The position numbers and the translations under genes are program-made. Below are positions 43,868-52,683 of a stretch of DNA of 64,000 bases, piece after piece. Numbering within the stretch: position 1 is the first letter of the stretch; each line of letters opens with the position of its first letter. The DNA comes from Lactonifactor longoviformis DSM 17459 (GTDB taxonomy: Bacteria > Bacillota > Clostridia > Lachnospirales > Lachnospiraceae). The DNA lies in assembly GCF_900129135.1 (NCBI RefSeq), contig NZ_FQVI01000002.1, positions 186,001-250,000 of the forward strand, written 5' to 3'. The notes below the pieces were generated by a model, which saw only the letters and a list, made by a program, of their open reading frames with translations, did not search any database and was not told the origin of the DNA.

Positions 43868-44182
43868 CTAATCGGTAAAGCGTATTGCTGTACCATAGGC
43901 CATAATCTCAGATGCTCCCTGCATCACTGAGCTGGACGAATACCTCATAGCCACTACGGCATCTGCTCCCATGCTCTGGGCGTCCTCCTCCAGTCTCTTG
44001 GTGGCCAGCGCTCTCGCTTTATTCATCATCTCATTGTAAGAGGTCAATTCCCCTCCTACCAGTGTTTTGAAACTGTTCATAATATCCTTGCCGGCGTGAA
44101 CCGTCTGGATAGTAGAACCCTTGGCAATCCCAAGCATTTCGTATTTTCTGCCGGGTATTGCATCCGCAGTCATAATAAGCAT
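43868..44182 (-). CDS. YbjQ-family (UPF0145) heavy-metal-binding-type protein
   Basis: 104 residues with the full UPF0145 pattern: IPGRKYEMLGIAKGSTIQTVHAGKDI, LVGGELTSYNEMMNKARALATKRLEEDA, GADAVVAMRYSSSSVMQGASEIMAYGTAI. The family forms pentameric rings by structure; its cellular role is not established. ATG start behind GGAGGTAATGAAAT. It is 28 bases after the small membrane-protein gene and probably shares its transcript. Confidence 0.9.
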   Translation of the reverse strand: MLIMTADAIPGRKYEMLGIAKGSTIQTVHAGKDIMNSFKTLVGGELTSYNEMMNKARALATKRLEEDAQSMGADAVVAMRYSSSSVMQGASEIMAYGTAIRFTD

Positions 44183-44210
44183 ATTTCATTACCTCCCTCT
44201 GCGAGTACTG

Positions 44211-44447
44211 TTAATATTTGCTCAAATCATCCTTATCCTCGTCGTCAATCTCTTTGATTCGCCTGACCAGCGTGACAATCAGAGCAGCTATAACGGCAAG
44301 ACCGATGAGAAAAAAGACTCCTCCTATCAGAATGCTTCCCCCTGCAAACGTACCTGCAAGAAAGCCTCCCAGAGCCCAAACAAGGACCAGGATACACAGG
44401 ATAATAATGATCAGTATTGGTGCACCTTTTTCCAGAAATCGTTTCAT
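44211..44447 (-). CDS. Small two-helix membrane protein
   Basis: 78 residues from the ATG at 44447 (GGGAGGCAGAAGG precedes it). Two hydrophobic helices (about residues 9-33 and 37-60) separated by a glycine-rich turn, then a charged tail (VRRIKEIDDEDKDDLSKY). No family recognised. It lies between polC and the ybjQ-like gene on the same strand. Confidence 0.7.
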   Translation of the reverse strand: MKRFLEKGAPILIIIILCILVLVWALGGFLAGTFAGGSILIGGVFFLIGLAVIAALIVTLVRRIKEIDDEDKDDLSKY

Positions 44448-44499
44448 CCTTCTGCCTCCCGTCATTTACATCTATTATACTATACCATCTGTGAAAATT

Positions 44500-47400
44500 C
44501 TACTGGAAATCAAAGAGAGACATCTGGTTGGAATCCGGAATATCCCCGAACAGGTTCAAATCGCTCATCAGGTCAATGACCGTCTTACTCACCTTTGTAC
44601 GTATCCGGAAATCATCCTTTGACAGAAATTCCCCGCAGGCGGCAGCCTCCACCACAGCATCAGCCGCACGATCTCCAAGTCCTTCGATGGTATCCAACGC
44701 CGGCATCAGCTTCCCCTCTACAATCCGGAAGGTATGTGCCTCTGCCTGGTAAAGATCAATGGGAACAAATTCGAACCCCCGGGCATACATCTCCTGCACC
44801 ACCTTCATATCCTTGTAGGTATCCTGCTCTTTTTTGCTCAGGGTGTCCATCCGCTTCTGGTAATCATCCATAAAATATTCAAGTTTCTCCTTTCCCTGAC
44901 ACATAAGTTCATAGGAAAATGCTGTGGCCCTGATACTGAAGAACGCCGCATAGTACGCCAGAGGGTAGAAAATCTTACAGTAGGCAATTCGAAAAGCCAT
45001 CATAACGTACGCAGCAGCATGGGCTTTGGGGAACATATACTTAATCTTTTTACAGGACCAGATATACCAGTCCGGCACTCCATGCTTCGTCATCTCTTCT
45101 TCCCACTCCGGCTTCAGTCCCTTTCCCTTCCGCACAGACTCCATGATAGTAAAGGATAAGCCGCTCTCCAGTCCTTTCTGTATCAGATAGATCATAATAT
45201 CATCCCTGGTACAGATAGCGGTAGAGATCGTGGCCTTTCCCTCCTGAATCAGGGTCTGGGCATTGCCCAGCCAAACATCCGTACCATGAGCCAGCCCGGC
45301 GATACGCACCAAATCAGAGAAAGACTTGGGCTGAGTGTCAATCAGCATCTGCATGGCGAACTCAGTACCGAACTCCGGAACCCCCAGACACCCTAGGGGA
45401 CAGCCTCTTATATCCTCGGGAGTAATGCCCAGGGCATCTGTTCCCTGGAACAGGGACATTACCTCCTGGCTGTCCAGAGGAATCTCCCTGGCATTAATGC
45501 CTGTCAGGTCTTCCAGCATACGGATCATGGTAGGATCATCGTGTCCCAGAATATCCAGCTTCAGCAAGTTGGAATCAATGGAGTGATAATCAAAATGTGT
45601 AGTTATAATATCGCTGCCCATATCGTTGGCAGGGTGCTGCACCGGGGTAAACTCTTCAATATCCCACCCGATGGGAAGTACAATGATCCCCCCCGGATGC
45701 TGGCCTGTGGTCCTGCGTACGCCGGTGCAGCCCTGGACAATCCGGTTAATCTCACAGTTCCTTTTTCTGGAGCCCCTCTCCTCATAATAATTTTTCACAT
45801 AGCCGAAGGCCGTCTTCTCTGCCAGGGTACCAATGGTTCCTGCTTTAAAGGTCTGGCCATAGCCAAAGATAACTTCTACATAGCGGTGAGCCTTTCCCTG
45901 GTAGTCCCCGGAGAAGTTAAGGTCAATATCAGGCTCCTTATCCCCCTTAAATCCCAGAAATGTCTCAAACGGAATGTCAAACCCTTCTTTCTGGAGATTG
46001 GCCCCGCACACCGGACAGACTTTGTCCGGCATATCACAGCCGGCGCCTCCGGCGTACTTCTTTACATCTTCCGAGTCAAAGTCACTGTAGTGACACTCTG
46101 AGCAGTAATAATGAGGGCTCAGGGGATTCACCTCTGTAATCCCGGACATGGTTGCAGCAAAGGAAGAACCTACGGATCCACGGGAGCCTACCAGATAGCC
46201 GTCACTGTTTGATTTCCACACCAGCTTCTGTGCAATCATATACATAACTGCGTAGCCGTTGGATATAATAGAATTTAATTCTCTTTCCAGCCGCTCGGTA
46301 ACGGGAGAGGGAAGATCCTCCCCATAAATCTCATGGGCTTTCTGATAACAGAGTTCCCGCAGCATCTCATCAGAATTGGGAATCACCGGAGGACATTTCC
46401 CCTTATGAACCGGGGATATCTTTTCGCACATATCCGCAATTCTATTGGTATTCGTAATCACTACCTCCTCAGCTTTTTCCCTTCCCAGATAAGAGAATTC
46501 GGCCAGCATTTCTTCTGTGGTGCGCAGGTACAGGGGAGCCTGATCGTCCGCGTCGTCAAATCCCTTTCCTGCCATAATAATTCTCCGGTAGACTTCGTCC
46601 TCCGGGTCCAGAAAGTGGACGTCACAGGTGGCAACCACTGGTTTATTAAACTGTTCTCCCAGTTTAACAATCCTGCGGTTAATATTCATCAGGTCCTCCT
46701 CGGTGGAAACCTCAATCTTATCGCTTCTCAGCATAAAGCCGTTATTCCCCAGGGGCTGGATTTCCAGATAATCATAGAAATCAGCCAGCCTTGCAATCTC
46801 CGTCTCCGGTCTGCCGTTGAGGATCGCCTGGTACAGCTCCCCGGCCTCACAGGCGGAACCAATGAGCAGGCCCTCCTGTAGCTTCAGATACAGACTCTTT
46901 GGCACTCTTGGTCTCCGGTTATAGTACGTGAGATGTGACTGGGATATGATTTTATAGAGATTCACCCTTCCCTGATCGCTGGCGGCCAGAATGATCGCAT
47001 GATAGGTAGGCATCTTCATTACTACCTCAGGGGTAACCGCCCCAGCTTCATTCAGCTGATCCAGATTCTCAATTTCCCTCTCCTTCAGCATTTCTATAAA
47101 TTTCACAAAGATTTCTGCCGTACAGGCCGCATCATCCACTGCCCGGTGATGGTTCTGCAGAGAAACCCCCACTGCTTTGGCGACGGTATCCAGCTTAAAC
47201 CGGTTCAGGGCAGGCAGAAGAAATCTAGCCATTCCTACGGTGTCGGCATAGGTAAAGTCCGTCTCAATGCCCAGATCTTCACAGTTTTTCTGAATAAAGC
47301 TCATATCAAACTCTGCATTGTGCGCCACCATGACTGCCCCGCGGCAAAACTCCATGAACCGCGGCAGAATGTCCGTAATCTCCTCTGCCTGGGAGACCAT

Positions 47401-49032
47401 ATTATCATTTATCCCTGTAAGGGTCTCAATCCGAAAAGGAATGGGCACCTTAGGGTTTACGAACGTGGAGAAGCGATCTGTGATCTTTCCTTCTTCCACT
47501 CTCACAGCCCCTATTTCAATGATTTTATTCGCCAGAGGGCTGAAGCCGGTAGTCTCGATGTCAAAAACCACAAAAGTGCCATCCAAATCCTGTCCTTTGC
47601 TGTTGGCCACAATGCCCTTGAGATCATCTACCAGATATGCCTCCACCCCATAAATAATTTTGAAATCCGCATCTTTGGGCATATCCCAGGTTGCGTGAAG
47701 CGCATCCGGGAATCCCTGTACGACCCCGTGGTCAGTGATCGCTATGGCCTTATGCCCCCATTCATATGCCCTCATAATCAGAGCTTTGGCATCCGAGACA
47801 CCGTCCATCTCACTCATCTTCGTGTGACAGTGGAGCTCCACACGCTTTTCCGGACTGGTGTCTGCCCTGCTGCTGGTAAAGTCAGCAATCTTTTTTATCC
47901 CCACAACTGAGCCTATTGTTAATTCACTGTCGAATCGGTCAATGGTAGTGACACCTTTCAGCTTAATAAATGCCTTCACCTTTATCCCGGCCAGAATCTC
48001 TTCCACCTGATCGTTTCTGGCAAACATTTTCACAGTGATTGAATCCGTAAAATCCGTCATGGAGAATATGATAATTGTCTTTTCATTTCTGATTTCCCTG
48101 GTCTCCAGAGACATGATTTTTCCGCGGATACATACTTCTCCCATCTCTCCCGTGATATGCTCCAAAGGCAGAGCCTCATCATCAAAATCACGTCCATATA
48201 ATACCTCAGGATTATCAGAACGCTTCACAGAACGGCGGAAGTCTCCGCCCCCAGTATTCTTTCCAAAGCTTCCCCTGCCATTTCTCTTATCTGCCGCCCC
48301 GGCCTTCCCCGGAGCCTTGGACATGCTTTTTCCCTGTGCAGGAACATCTTTTTTCTTGTCAGACGCCGGCTTTTCTTTTTCTATGGACTTCTCCGGCAGT
48401 GCCTCCTCATGGAGTTCCTCCACAGAGTAATTTCCCCCGGCGCAGTTTCCGAAAGATGACTGGGCAATGATATGGGCAGCTTCCTGCTGAATCCTCAGTT
48501 CACTGTTCTTTCTGGCTCTGCTCTCCTTGGCCTCCAGATACAGGGGCTCTACCTTCAGAGATAAACCGCATCTCTCGCAGAACACCTTTTCCAGATACTC
48601 TGTCAGCTCTTTCTCCTTCGTGGCAGCAAGCACCGACTGAGGGATCTGAAGAACCATTCGTTCCGGCTCCGGGAACTCTACTTTTGCTGTGGCCAGCAGA
48701 TTATAGACAAGGATACTGTATTCCTTTAGTTCTGTCAGCATACTGTTCCGGTAGACTTCATAGAGGTTTTCCGGCGTATACTGGGAGGAAAGGCTGAATT
48801 TTTCTATGATTTTCACTTCCATGGACACACCTGAAAAAAATTGGGAGGAAATGGCCTCTTCCAAATCATAAATATATTTTTTATGTATCCACTGACGGCT
48901 GAGGAGATATACCCTCAGCCGGTCTTTCGCAGAGTTGGAAGCTACCTTAGTAACCTGAACTCCATCCAGCAGTTCCTGAAGCTTATCTTCTACTTTAAGA
49001 TTGGGAAAAACTTCAAAAAAATCTTTTTCCAT
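44500..49032 (-). CDS. polC: DNA polymerase III alpha subunit, PolC type
   Basis: 1510 residues, the Gram-positive replicative polymerase with built-in proofreading. In order: N-terminal domain (1-200), a charged linker rich in Lys, Gly and Ser (200-280), OB-fold (VCIRGKIMSLETREI, about 300-380), PHP domain (VELHCHTKMSEMDGVS near 405, ITDHGVVQGFP), 3'-5' exonuclease (FVVFDIETTGF near 490, HRAVDDAACTAEIF), then the polymerase with GSRGSVGSSFAATMSG near 955, a zinc-type site (CSECHYSDF and CPVCGANL, 985-1020), and the PDIDLNFSGDYQ catalytic aspartates near 1042. It follows ispG by 12 bases and has no promoter of its own that I can see. Confidence 0.97.
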   Translation of the reverse strand: MEKDFFEVFPNLKVEDKLQELLDGVQVTKVASNSAKDRLRVYLLSRQWIHKKYIYDLEEAISSQFFSGVSMEVKIIEKFSLSSQYTPENLYEVYRNSMLTELKEYSILVYNLLATAKVEFPEPERMVLQIPQSVLAATKEKELTEYLEKVFCERCGLSLKVEPLYLEAKESRARKNSELRIQQEAAHIIAQSSFGNCAGGNYSVEELHEEALPEKSIEKEKPASDKKKDVPAQGKSMSKAPGKAGAADKRNGRGSFGKNTGGGDFRRSVKRSDNPEVLYGRDFDDEALPLEHITGEMGEVCIRGKIMSLETREIRNEKTIIIFSMTDFTDSITVKMFARNDQVEEILAGIKVKAFIKLKGVTTIDRFDSELTIGSVVGIKKIADFTSSRADTSPEKRVELHCHTKMSEMDGVSDAKALIMRAYEWGHKAIAITDHGVVQGFPDALHATWDMPKDADFKIIYGVEAYLVDDLKGIVANSKGQDLDGTFVVFDIETTGFSPLANKIIEIGAVRVEEGKITDRFSTFVNPKVPIPFRIETLTGINDNMVSQAEEITDILPRFMEFCRGAVMVAHNAEFDMSFIQKNCEDLGIETDFTYADTVGMARFLLPALNRFKLDTVAKAVGVSLQNHHRAVDDAACTAEIFVKFIEMLKEREIENLDQLNEAGAVTPEVVMKMPTYHAIILAASDQGRVNLYKIISQSHLTYYNRRPRVPKSLYLKLQEGLLIGSACEAGELYQAILNGRPETEIARLADFYDYLEIQPLGNNGFMLRSDKIEVSTEEDLMNINRRIVKLGEQFNKPVVATCDVHFLDPEDEVYRRIIMAGKGFDDADDQAPLYLRTTEEMLAEFSYLGREKAEEVVITNTNRIADMCEKISPVHKGKCPPVIPNSDEMLRELCYQKAHEIYGEDLPSPVTERLERELNSIISNGYAVMYMIAQKLVWKSNSDGYLVGSRGSVGSSFAATMSGITEVNPLSPHYYCSECHYSDFDSEDVKKYAGGAGCDMPDKVCPVCGANLQKEGFDIPFETFLGFKGDKEPDIDLNFSGDYQGKAHRYVEVIFGYGQTFKAGTIGTLAEKTAFGYVKNYYEERGSRKRNCEINRIVQGCTGVRRTTGQHPGGIIVLPIGWDIEEFTPVQHPANDMGSDIITTHFDYHSIDSNLLKLDILGHDDPTMIRMLEDLTGINAREIPLDSQEVMSLFQGTDALGITPEDIRGCPLGCLGVPEFGTEFAMQMLIDTQPKSFSDLVRIAGLAHGTDVWLGNAQTLIQEGKATISTAICTRDDIMIYLIQKGLESGLSFTIMESVRKGKGLKPEWEEEMTKHGVPDWYIWSCKKIKYMFPKAHAAAYVMMAFRIAYCKIFYPLAYYAAFFSIRATAFSYELMCQGKEKLEYFMDDYQKRMDTLSKKEQDTYKDMKVVQEMYARGFEFVPIDLYQAEAHTFRIVEGKLMPALDTIEGLGDRAADAVVEAAACGEFLSKDDFRIRTKVSKTVIDLMSDLNLFGDIPDSNQMSLFDFQ

Positions 49033-49044
49033 ATTACAAAACTC

Positions 49045-50100
49045 CTATTGTTCCCAATGTTCCAGCTCCTTGCGCAGACAGGAAAGGAGTTCACCCTCAG
49101 GTACCTTGCGGATTATCTCCCCTTTTTTAATCAAAAGCCCTACGCCTTTGCCTCCGGCGATTCCAATATCAGCTTCCTTAGCCTCCCCCGGTCCATTGAC
49201 CACGCATCCCATCACAGCCACCTTAATATCCAGGGGGAATTCCTGTACCATAGTCTCCACCTGATTGGCCAATCCAATAAGATCAATTTCTGTGCGTCCG
49301 CAGGTAGGGCAGGAGACCACCTCTATCCCTCCCGTTCGGAGTCCCAGGGTTTTCAGGATCCCTTTGGCAGATTTAATTTCTTCCACCGGATCTCCTGTCA
49401 GTGACACCCGAATGGTATCGCCGATTCCCTGATAGAGAATTATTCCCAGCCCAACAGCAGACTTTATATTCCCGGAATACAGAGTTCCCGCCTCGGTAAT
49501 TCCCACATGCAGAGGGTACTGTGTCCGGCTGGCGATTAACTCATGGGCTTTCACACACATCATTACATCTGAGGACTTAATGCTGATCACCAGATTATCA
49601 TAGCCCAGCTCCTCAATGATCTTCACTTTGTCCAGTGCACTTTCCACAAGTCCCTCTGCAGTCACCCCGTGATACCTCTCCACCAGTTCCTTTTCCAGGG
49701 ACCCGCTGTTTACCCCGACGCGAATAGGAATATTTCTCTCCTTTGCTGCATCCACCACGGCCTTGATACGCTCTCTGCTGCCAATGTTCCCAGGGTTAAT
49801 CCTAATCTTATCCGCCCCGTTCTCCATAGCCGCTATGGCCATCCGGTAGTCAAAATGAATATCCGCCACTAGGGGGACAGATATTTGTTTTTTTATCTCT
49901 CTTAACGCCAGAGCCGCCTCCATAGTGGGAACTGTACATCTGACAATCTCACACCCAGCCGCCGTGAGGGCCTGAATCTGGGCAACTGTTCCCTTCACAT
50001 CCTCTGTTTTTGTATTTGTCATAGACTGTATAAGAACAGGATTACCGCCGCCGATAACCCTGTCCCCTATAGAAACAACTTTTGTATGATCTCTGTACAT
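49045..50100 (-). CDS. ispG: 4-hydroxy-3-methylbut-2-enyl diphosphate synthase
   Basis: 351 residues. IspG (GcpE) converts MEcPP to HMBPP in the MEP isoprenoid pathway with a 4Fe-4S cluster. Cluster ligands are the two cysteines of SCPTCGRTEIDL near residues 261-264 and the cysteine of MGCVVNGPGEA near residue 295, whose NGPGE also carries the conserved glutamate. The TIM-barrel start IGGGNPVLIQSMTNT is present. It is transcribed with polC, and its predicted promoter uses the last CRISPR repeat for the -35 box. Confidence 0.96.
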   Translation of the reverse strand: MYRDHTKVVSIGDRVIGGGNPVLIQSMTNTKTEDVKGTVAQIQALTAAGCEIVRCTVPTMEAALALREIKKQISVPLVADIHFDYRMAIAAMENGADKIRINPGNIGSRERIKAVVDAAKERNIPIRVGVNSGSLEKELVERYHGVTAEGLVESALDKVKIIEELGYDNLVISIKSSDVMMCVKAHELIASRTQYPLHVGITEAGTLYSGNIKSAVGLGIILYQGIGDTIRVSLTGDPVEEIKSAKGILKTLGLRTGGIEVVSCPTCGRTEIDLIGLANQVETMVQEFPLDIKVAVMGCVVNGPGEAKEADIGIAGGKGVGLLIKKGEIIRKVPEGELLSCLRKELEHWEQ

Positions 50101-50128
50101 TGCATGTTCTCCATTTCTTTCCTGGTTT

Positions 50129-50157
50129 TATATAAAAAGTTAACTTTATTGTTTCAA
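50129..50157 (-). promoter_or_regulatory. ispG-polC promoter reaching into the last CRISPR repeat
   Basis: On the minus strand TTGAAA (50152-50157), 17 bp, TATATA (50129-50134). The -35 hexamer is the end of the degenerate terminal CRISPR repeat (GGATTGAAAC). The start codon lies about 30 bases downstream of the -10 box. Confidence 0.5.
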
Positions 50158-50989
50158 TCCATGCTGCCCTCGCAGGCAGTGACACAATCTTAGCACAGTT
50201 TTTCCGCCATTTCAAGATTTCAATCCACACTGCCCTCGCAGGCAGTGACAGTATATGCCGTGGATTTTGATGGGACGCTTTGTATTTCAATCCACACTGC
50301 CCTCGCAGGCAGTGACTAGATGACCGAATTTCAATATAGGGGGATAAACATATTTCAATCCACACTGCCCTCGCAGGCAGTGACCTACAGTCCCGGCAAT
50401 CCGTGGGACGCCCCAGGATTTCAATCCACACTTCCCTCGCAGGCAGTGACGAATAGCGCTCTCATTTAGCAGCCTTTCTTTTCTATTTCAATCCACACTG
50501 CCCTCGCAGGCAGTGACTAGATGACCGAATTTCAATATAGGGGGATAAACATATTTCAATCCACACTGCCCTCGCAGGCAGTGACCTACAGTCCCGGCAA
50601 TCCGTGGGACGCCCCAGGATTTCAATCCACACTTCCCTCGCAGGCAGTGACGAATAGCGCTCTCATTTAGCAGCCTTTCTTTTCTATTTCAATCCACACT
50701 GCCCTCGCAGGCAGTGACGTGTTTTTTATGTTTATTTTTCAGAAATCAGTTAAGATTTCAATCCACACTGCCCTCGCAGGCAGTGACGTTTTCTCGGATG
50801 CACAGAAACTTAAGGGATTCTCTATTTCAATCCACACTGCCCTCGCAGGCAGTGACAAATGCAATAATAAACAGATCAGGGGATGATGTGATTTCAATCC
50901 ACACTGCCCTCGCAGGCAGTGACGGTACAGCGTATTACTTAATATATTCAGATTATATTTCAATCCACACTGCCCTCGCAGGCAGTGAC
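50151..50989 (-). CRISPR. CRISPR array, 13 repeats and 12 spacers, type I-C-like repeat
   Basis: Thirteen 33-nt repeats start at 50151, 50217, 50284, 50352, 50418, 50485, 50553, 50619, 50686, 50755, 50824, 50891 and 50957; spacers are 33-36 nt. Read on the minus strand the repeat begins GTCACTGCC and ends GTGGATTGAAAT, with a CACTGCC/GGCAGTG hairpin, as in type I-C repeats; the array is therefore probably transcribed on the minus strand from a leader at higher coordinates. The repeat at 50151 is degenerate (leader-distal end). Repeats at 50418 and 50619 share a G-to-T change. Bases 50317-50517 and 50518-50718 are an exact tandem duplication of three spacer-repeat units, so only nine spacers are distinct. 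No cas gene lies in the window. Confidence 0.98.
50317..50718. repeat. Exact 201-bp tandem duplication inside the CRISPR array
   Basis: 50317-50517 equals 50518-50718 base for base, including the variant repeat (CTTCCC instead of CTGCCC). It covers spacers of 35, 33 and 34 nt. Unequal recombination or slippage between repeats is the simplest origin. Confidence 0.97.
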
Positions 50990-51160
50990 AGCAATTATAC
51001 ATAATCTAATTCTATTTTACCACTTGATTTTTGTTAATTCCATACAAAAATACAATATCCCATACTTTTCTTCTTCCTTTTTCCAAACATGTATTCCCCT
51101 ATTTCAGGTGCGAATCCCCCGGTACTTCTATGTTCACTTATGGTTCGCACCTGAAAGAAA
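50990..51160 (-). promoter_or_regulatory. CRISPR leader with conserved-looking hairpin
   Basis: AT-rich sequence next to the leader-proximal repeat (50957-50989). A TATAAT lies at 50994-50999 on the minus strand. A perfect 13-bp inverted repeat, TTTCAGGTGCGAA at 51102-51114 and its complement at 51144-51156, encloses 29 bases; from memory similar GGTGCGAA/TTCGCACC pairs occur in type I-C leaders. From 51157 to 51295 I see no gene or clear signal, and no cas2 remnant. Confidence 0.55.
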
Positions 51161-51295
51161 ACTATACACAGTGTTTGCCGTTGGGTCTCAAAATTATATT
51201 TTAATGAACGGTGTACTCATTTGCCTGCCTGAAGAGCAGTATTAAGATATAGCTTCCTATCTGCCATTATAACTCATTTTGCTTCAAAATCCCAT

Positions 51296-51331
51296 CAGGG
51301 GCGGAGGAATATGGAAATTCCTCCGCCCCTG
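51296..51331 (-). terminator. Terminator-like hairpin after the CUT1 operon
   Basis: A perfect 15-bp stem, CAGGGGCGGAGGAAT and complement, 6-base loop, eight bases after the binding-protein stop. The T run that follows on the minus strand is weak (GATGGGATTTTG). Confidence 0.7.
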
Positions 51332-51338
51332 CAGATGA

Positions 51339-52649
51339 TTACAGAGCGTCCAGCGCTTCCTGCGCGGTCTTCTGTGCCTCGTCCAGCGCCTCCTGTGCAG
51401 GTATATTTTCAATTTCAACTTTATCCGCAGCTATCTTCAGGGCATCATATACCTTTCCTCCTGTGGGATCGATAGGGAGAATGGATGCGTGCATAGACTG
51501 TTCCAGCGGAACCAGTATCTGCGGATTCTCCTCTGAAAATGCCTGGAATTCCTCATTTTCTTTGACAGACTGACGGACCGCCACATAGCCGGTTTCCATC
51601 GACCATTTTGCCTGCTGCTCTGCCTCAGTAAAGTATTTCATAAATTCATAGGCCCCCTGCTTTGCCTCGTCGCTGCCGCCCTTCACCATGGTAAACTGCA
51701 GAGCTCTGGCAACTGGTGCCGGAGGATTATCATGGAAGCCCGGCTGAGGCATAGCTGCCACCACCGAAAAGTCAAGATCCGCCTGATCCCCTGAGGAGCC
51801 GGTATACCCTCCTGCCCGGTTTTGGAGAACATCATCCATGGTGTCATACCAGTACTGCCAGCCCTGTCCGCCGTAATGAATCCTCATAGTCTTATCCTCG
51901 TGAATCCACCGGCGGAAGGCTTCCCAAACTTCCACCCATTCCCTGGAATTAATCAAAACGGATTTACCGTCCTCGCTGAATACAGATCCTCCATTGCTGA
52001 ATACCGCATCCATAAGATTATCCTCATTGTACATAGGCTCCCATCCGTAGAAAGTGGTTTCCTCTCCTTCCCTGACTGTCATACTCTCGGCTGCCTGTGC
52101 CAGATCCTGCCAGGTTTTTATATTGTCCGCCTGAATGCCGGCTTTCTCAAAAGCCTCTATGTTATAGTACATCACCTGCGTAGTTCCGTAGGCCGGAATA
52201 GCAAATAGCTCTCCGTCCTCTGTAAATCCCTGATTGTAAAATACCGGGATAAAATCTTCTGTATTCATGGATGCATCTTTTTCCACAAAAGTATTCAAAT
52301 CTTCCAGAAGCCCCTTTTCTGCCAGATTTACTGCCTTGTCTGCATCCAGCAGCACCACATCCGGCTGCTTTTTCCCGGCTATGGCTGCCTGGAGCTTCTC
52401 GTAGGTCTCATCGTAATCCGCCTGGACAACCCCTTTTGCTTCATAGATATCCTGGCTGCTGTTAAACTGCTGAATAATCTCATCCAGCACCTTGGTCGCT
52501 GTCTTGCCCCCGGAATACCACACTTTCACCTGTACCCTGTCTCCGGCATCTTCTTTGCTGTCTGCCTGCGCCGTCTTTTGGCATCCCCCCAAAAGTCCGG
52601 TGCACAAGCCCAAAACAAGTACCGCTGCTGCTGCTTTCATTGTTTTCAT
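51339..52649 (-). CDS. ABC transporter substrate-binding lipoprotein (UgpB-like)
   Basis: 436 residues. Signal peptide with lipobox LGGC near residue 23, then a family-1 solute-binding domain: VKVWYSGGKTATKVLDEIIQQFN, KQPDVVLLDADKAVNLAEKGLLEDL, AIPAYGTTQVMYYN, WEAFRRWIHEDKT. Overall it resembles binding proteins for glycerol-3-phosphate (UgpB) or sugars. Unusually for such operons it is the last gene, after two permeases. No ATPase gene is present, so a shared one must serve. Ligand undetermined. Confidence 0.9.
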   Translation of the reverse strand: MKTMKAAAAVLVLGLCTGLLGGCQKTAQADSKEDAGDRVQVKVWYSGGKTATKVLDEIIQQFNSSQDIYEAKGVVQADYDETYEKLQAAIAGKKQPDVVLLDADKAVNLAEKGLLEDLNTFVEKDASMNTEDFIPVFYNQGFTEDGELFAIPAYGTTQVMYYNIEAFEKAGIQADNIKTWQDLAQAAESMTVREGEETTFYGWEPMYNEDNLMDAVFSNGGSVFSEDGKSVLINSREWVEVWEAFRRWIHEDKTMRIHYGGQGWQYWYDTMDDVLQNRAGGYTGSSGDQADLDFSVVAAMPQPGFHDNPPAPVARALQFTMVKGGSDEAKQGAYEFMKYFTEAEQQAKWSMETGYVAVRQSVKENEEFQAFSEENPQILVPLEQSMHASILPIDPTGGKVYDALKIAADKVEIENIPAQEALDEAQKTAQEALDAL

Positions 52650-52683
52650 AATTCTTTTCTCCTCTCTGAATCCATTCCTTCTG

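Noticed and set aside
43868-44182. Heavy-metal resistance function for the YbjQ protein
   Set aside because: The family label is historical; no metal-resistance genes or sensors are nearby.
50042-51004. Open frames with repeated residue blocks over the CRISPR array
   Set aside because: They are translations of the 33-nt repeat and spacers, not genes.
50990-51295. Possible cas2 or other cas remnant next to the array leader
   Set aside because: Neither strand gives a recognisable Cas motif; only the leader hairpin is visible.
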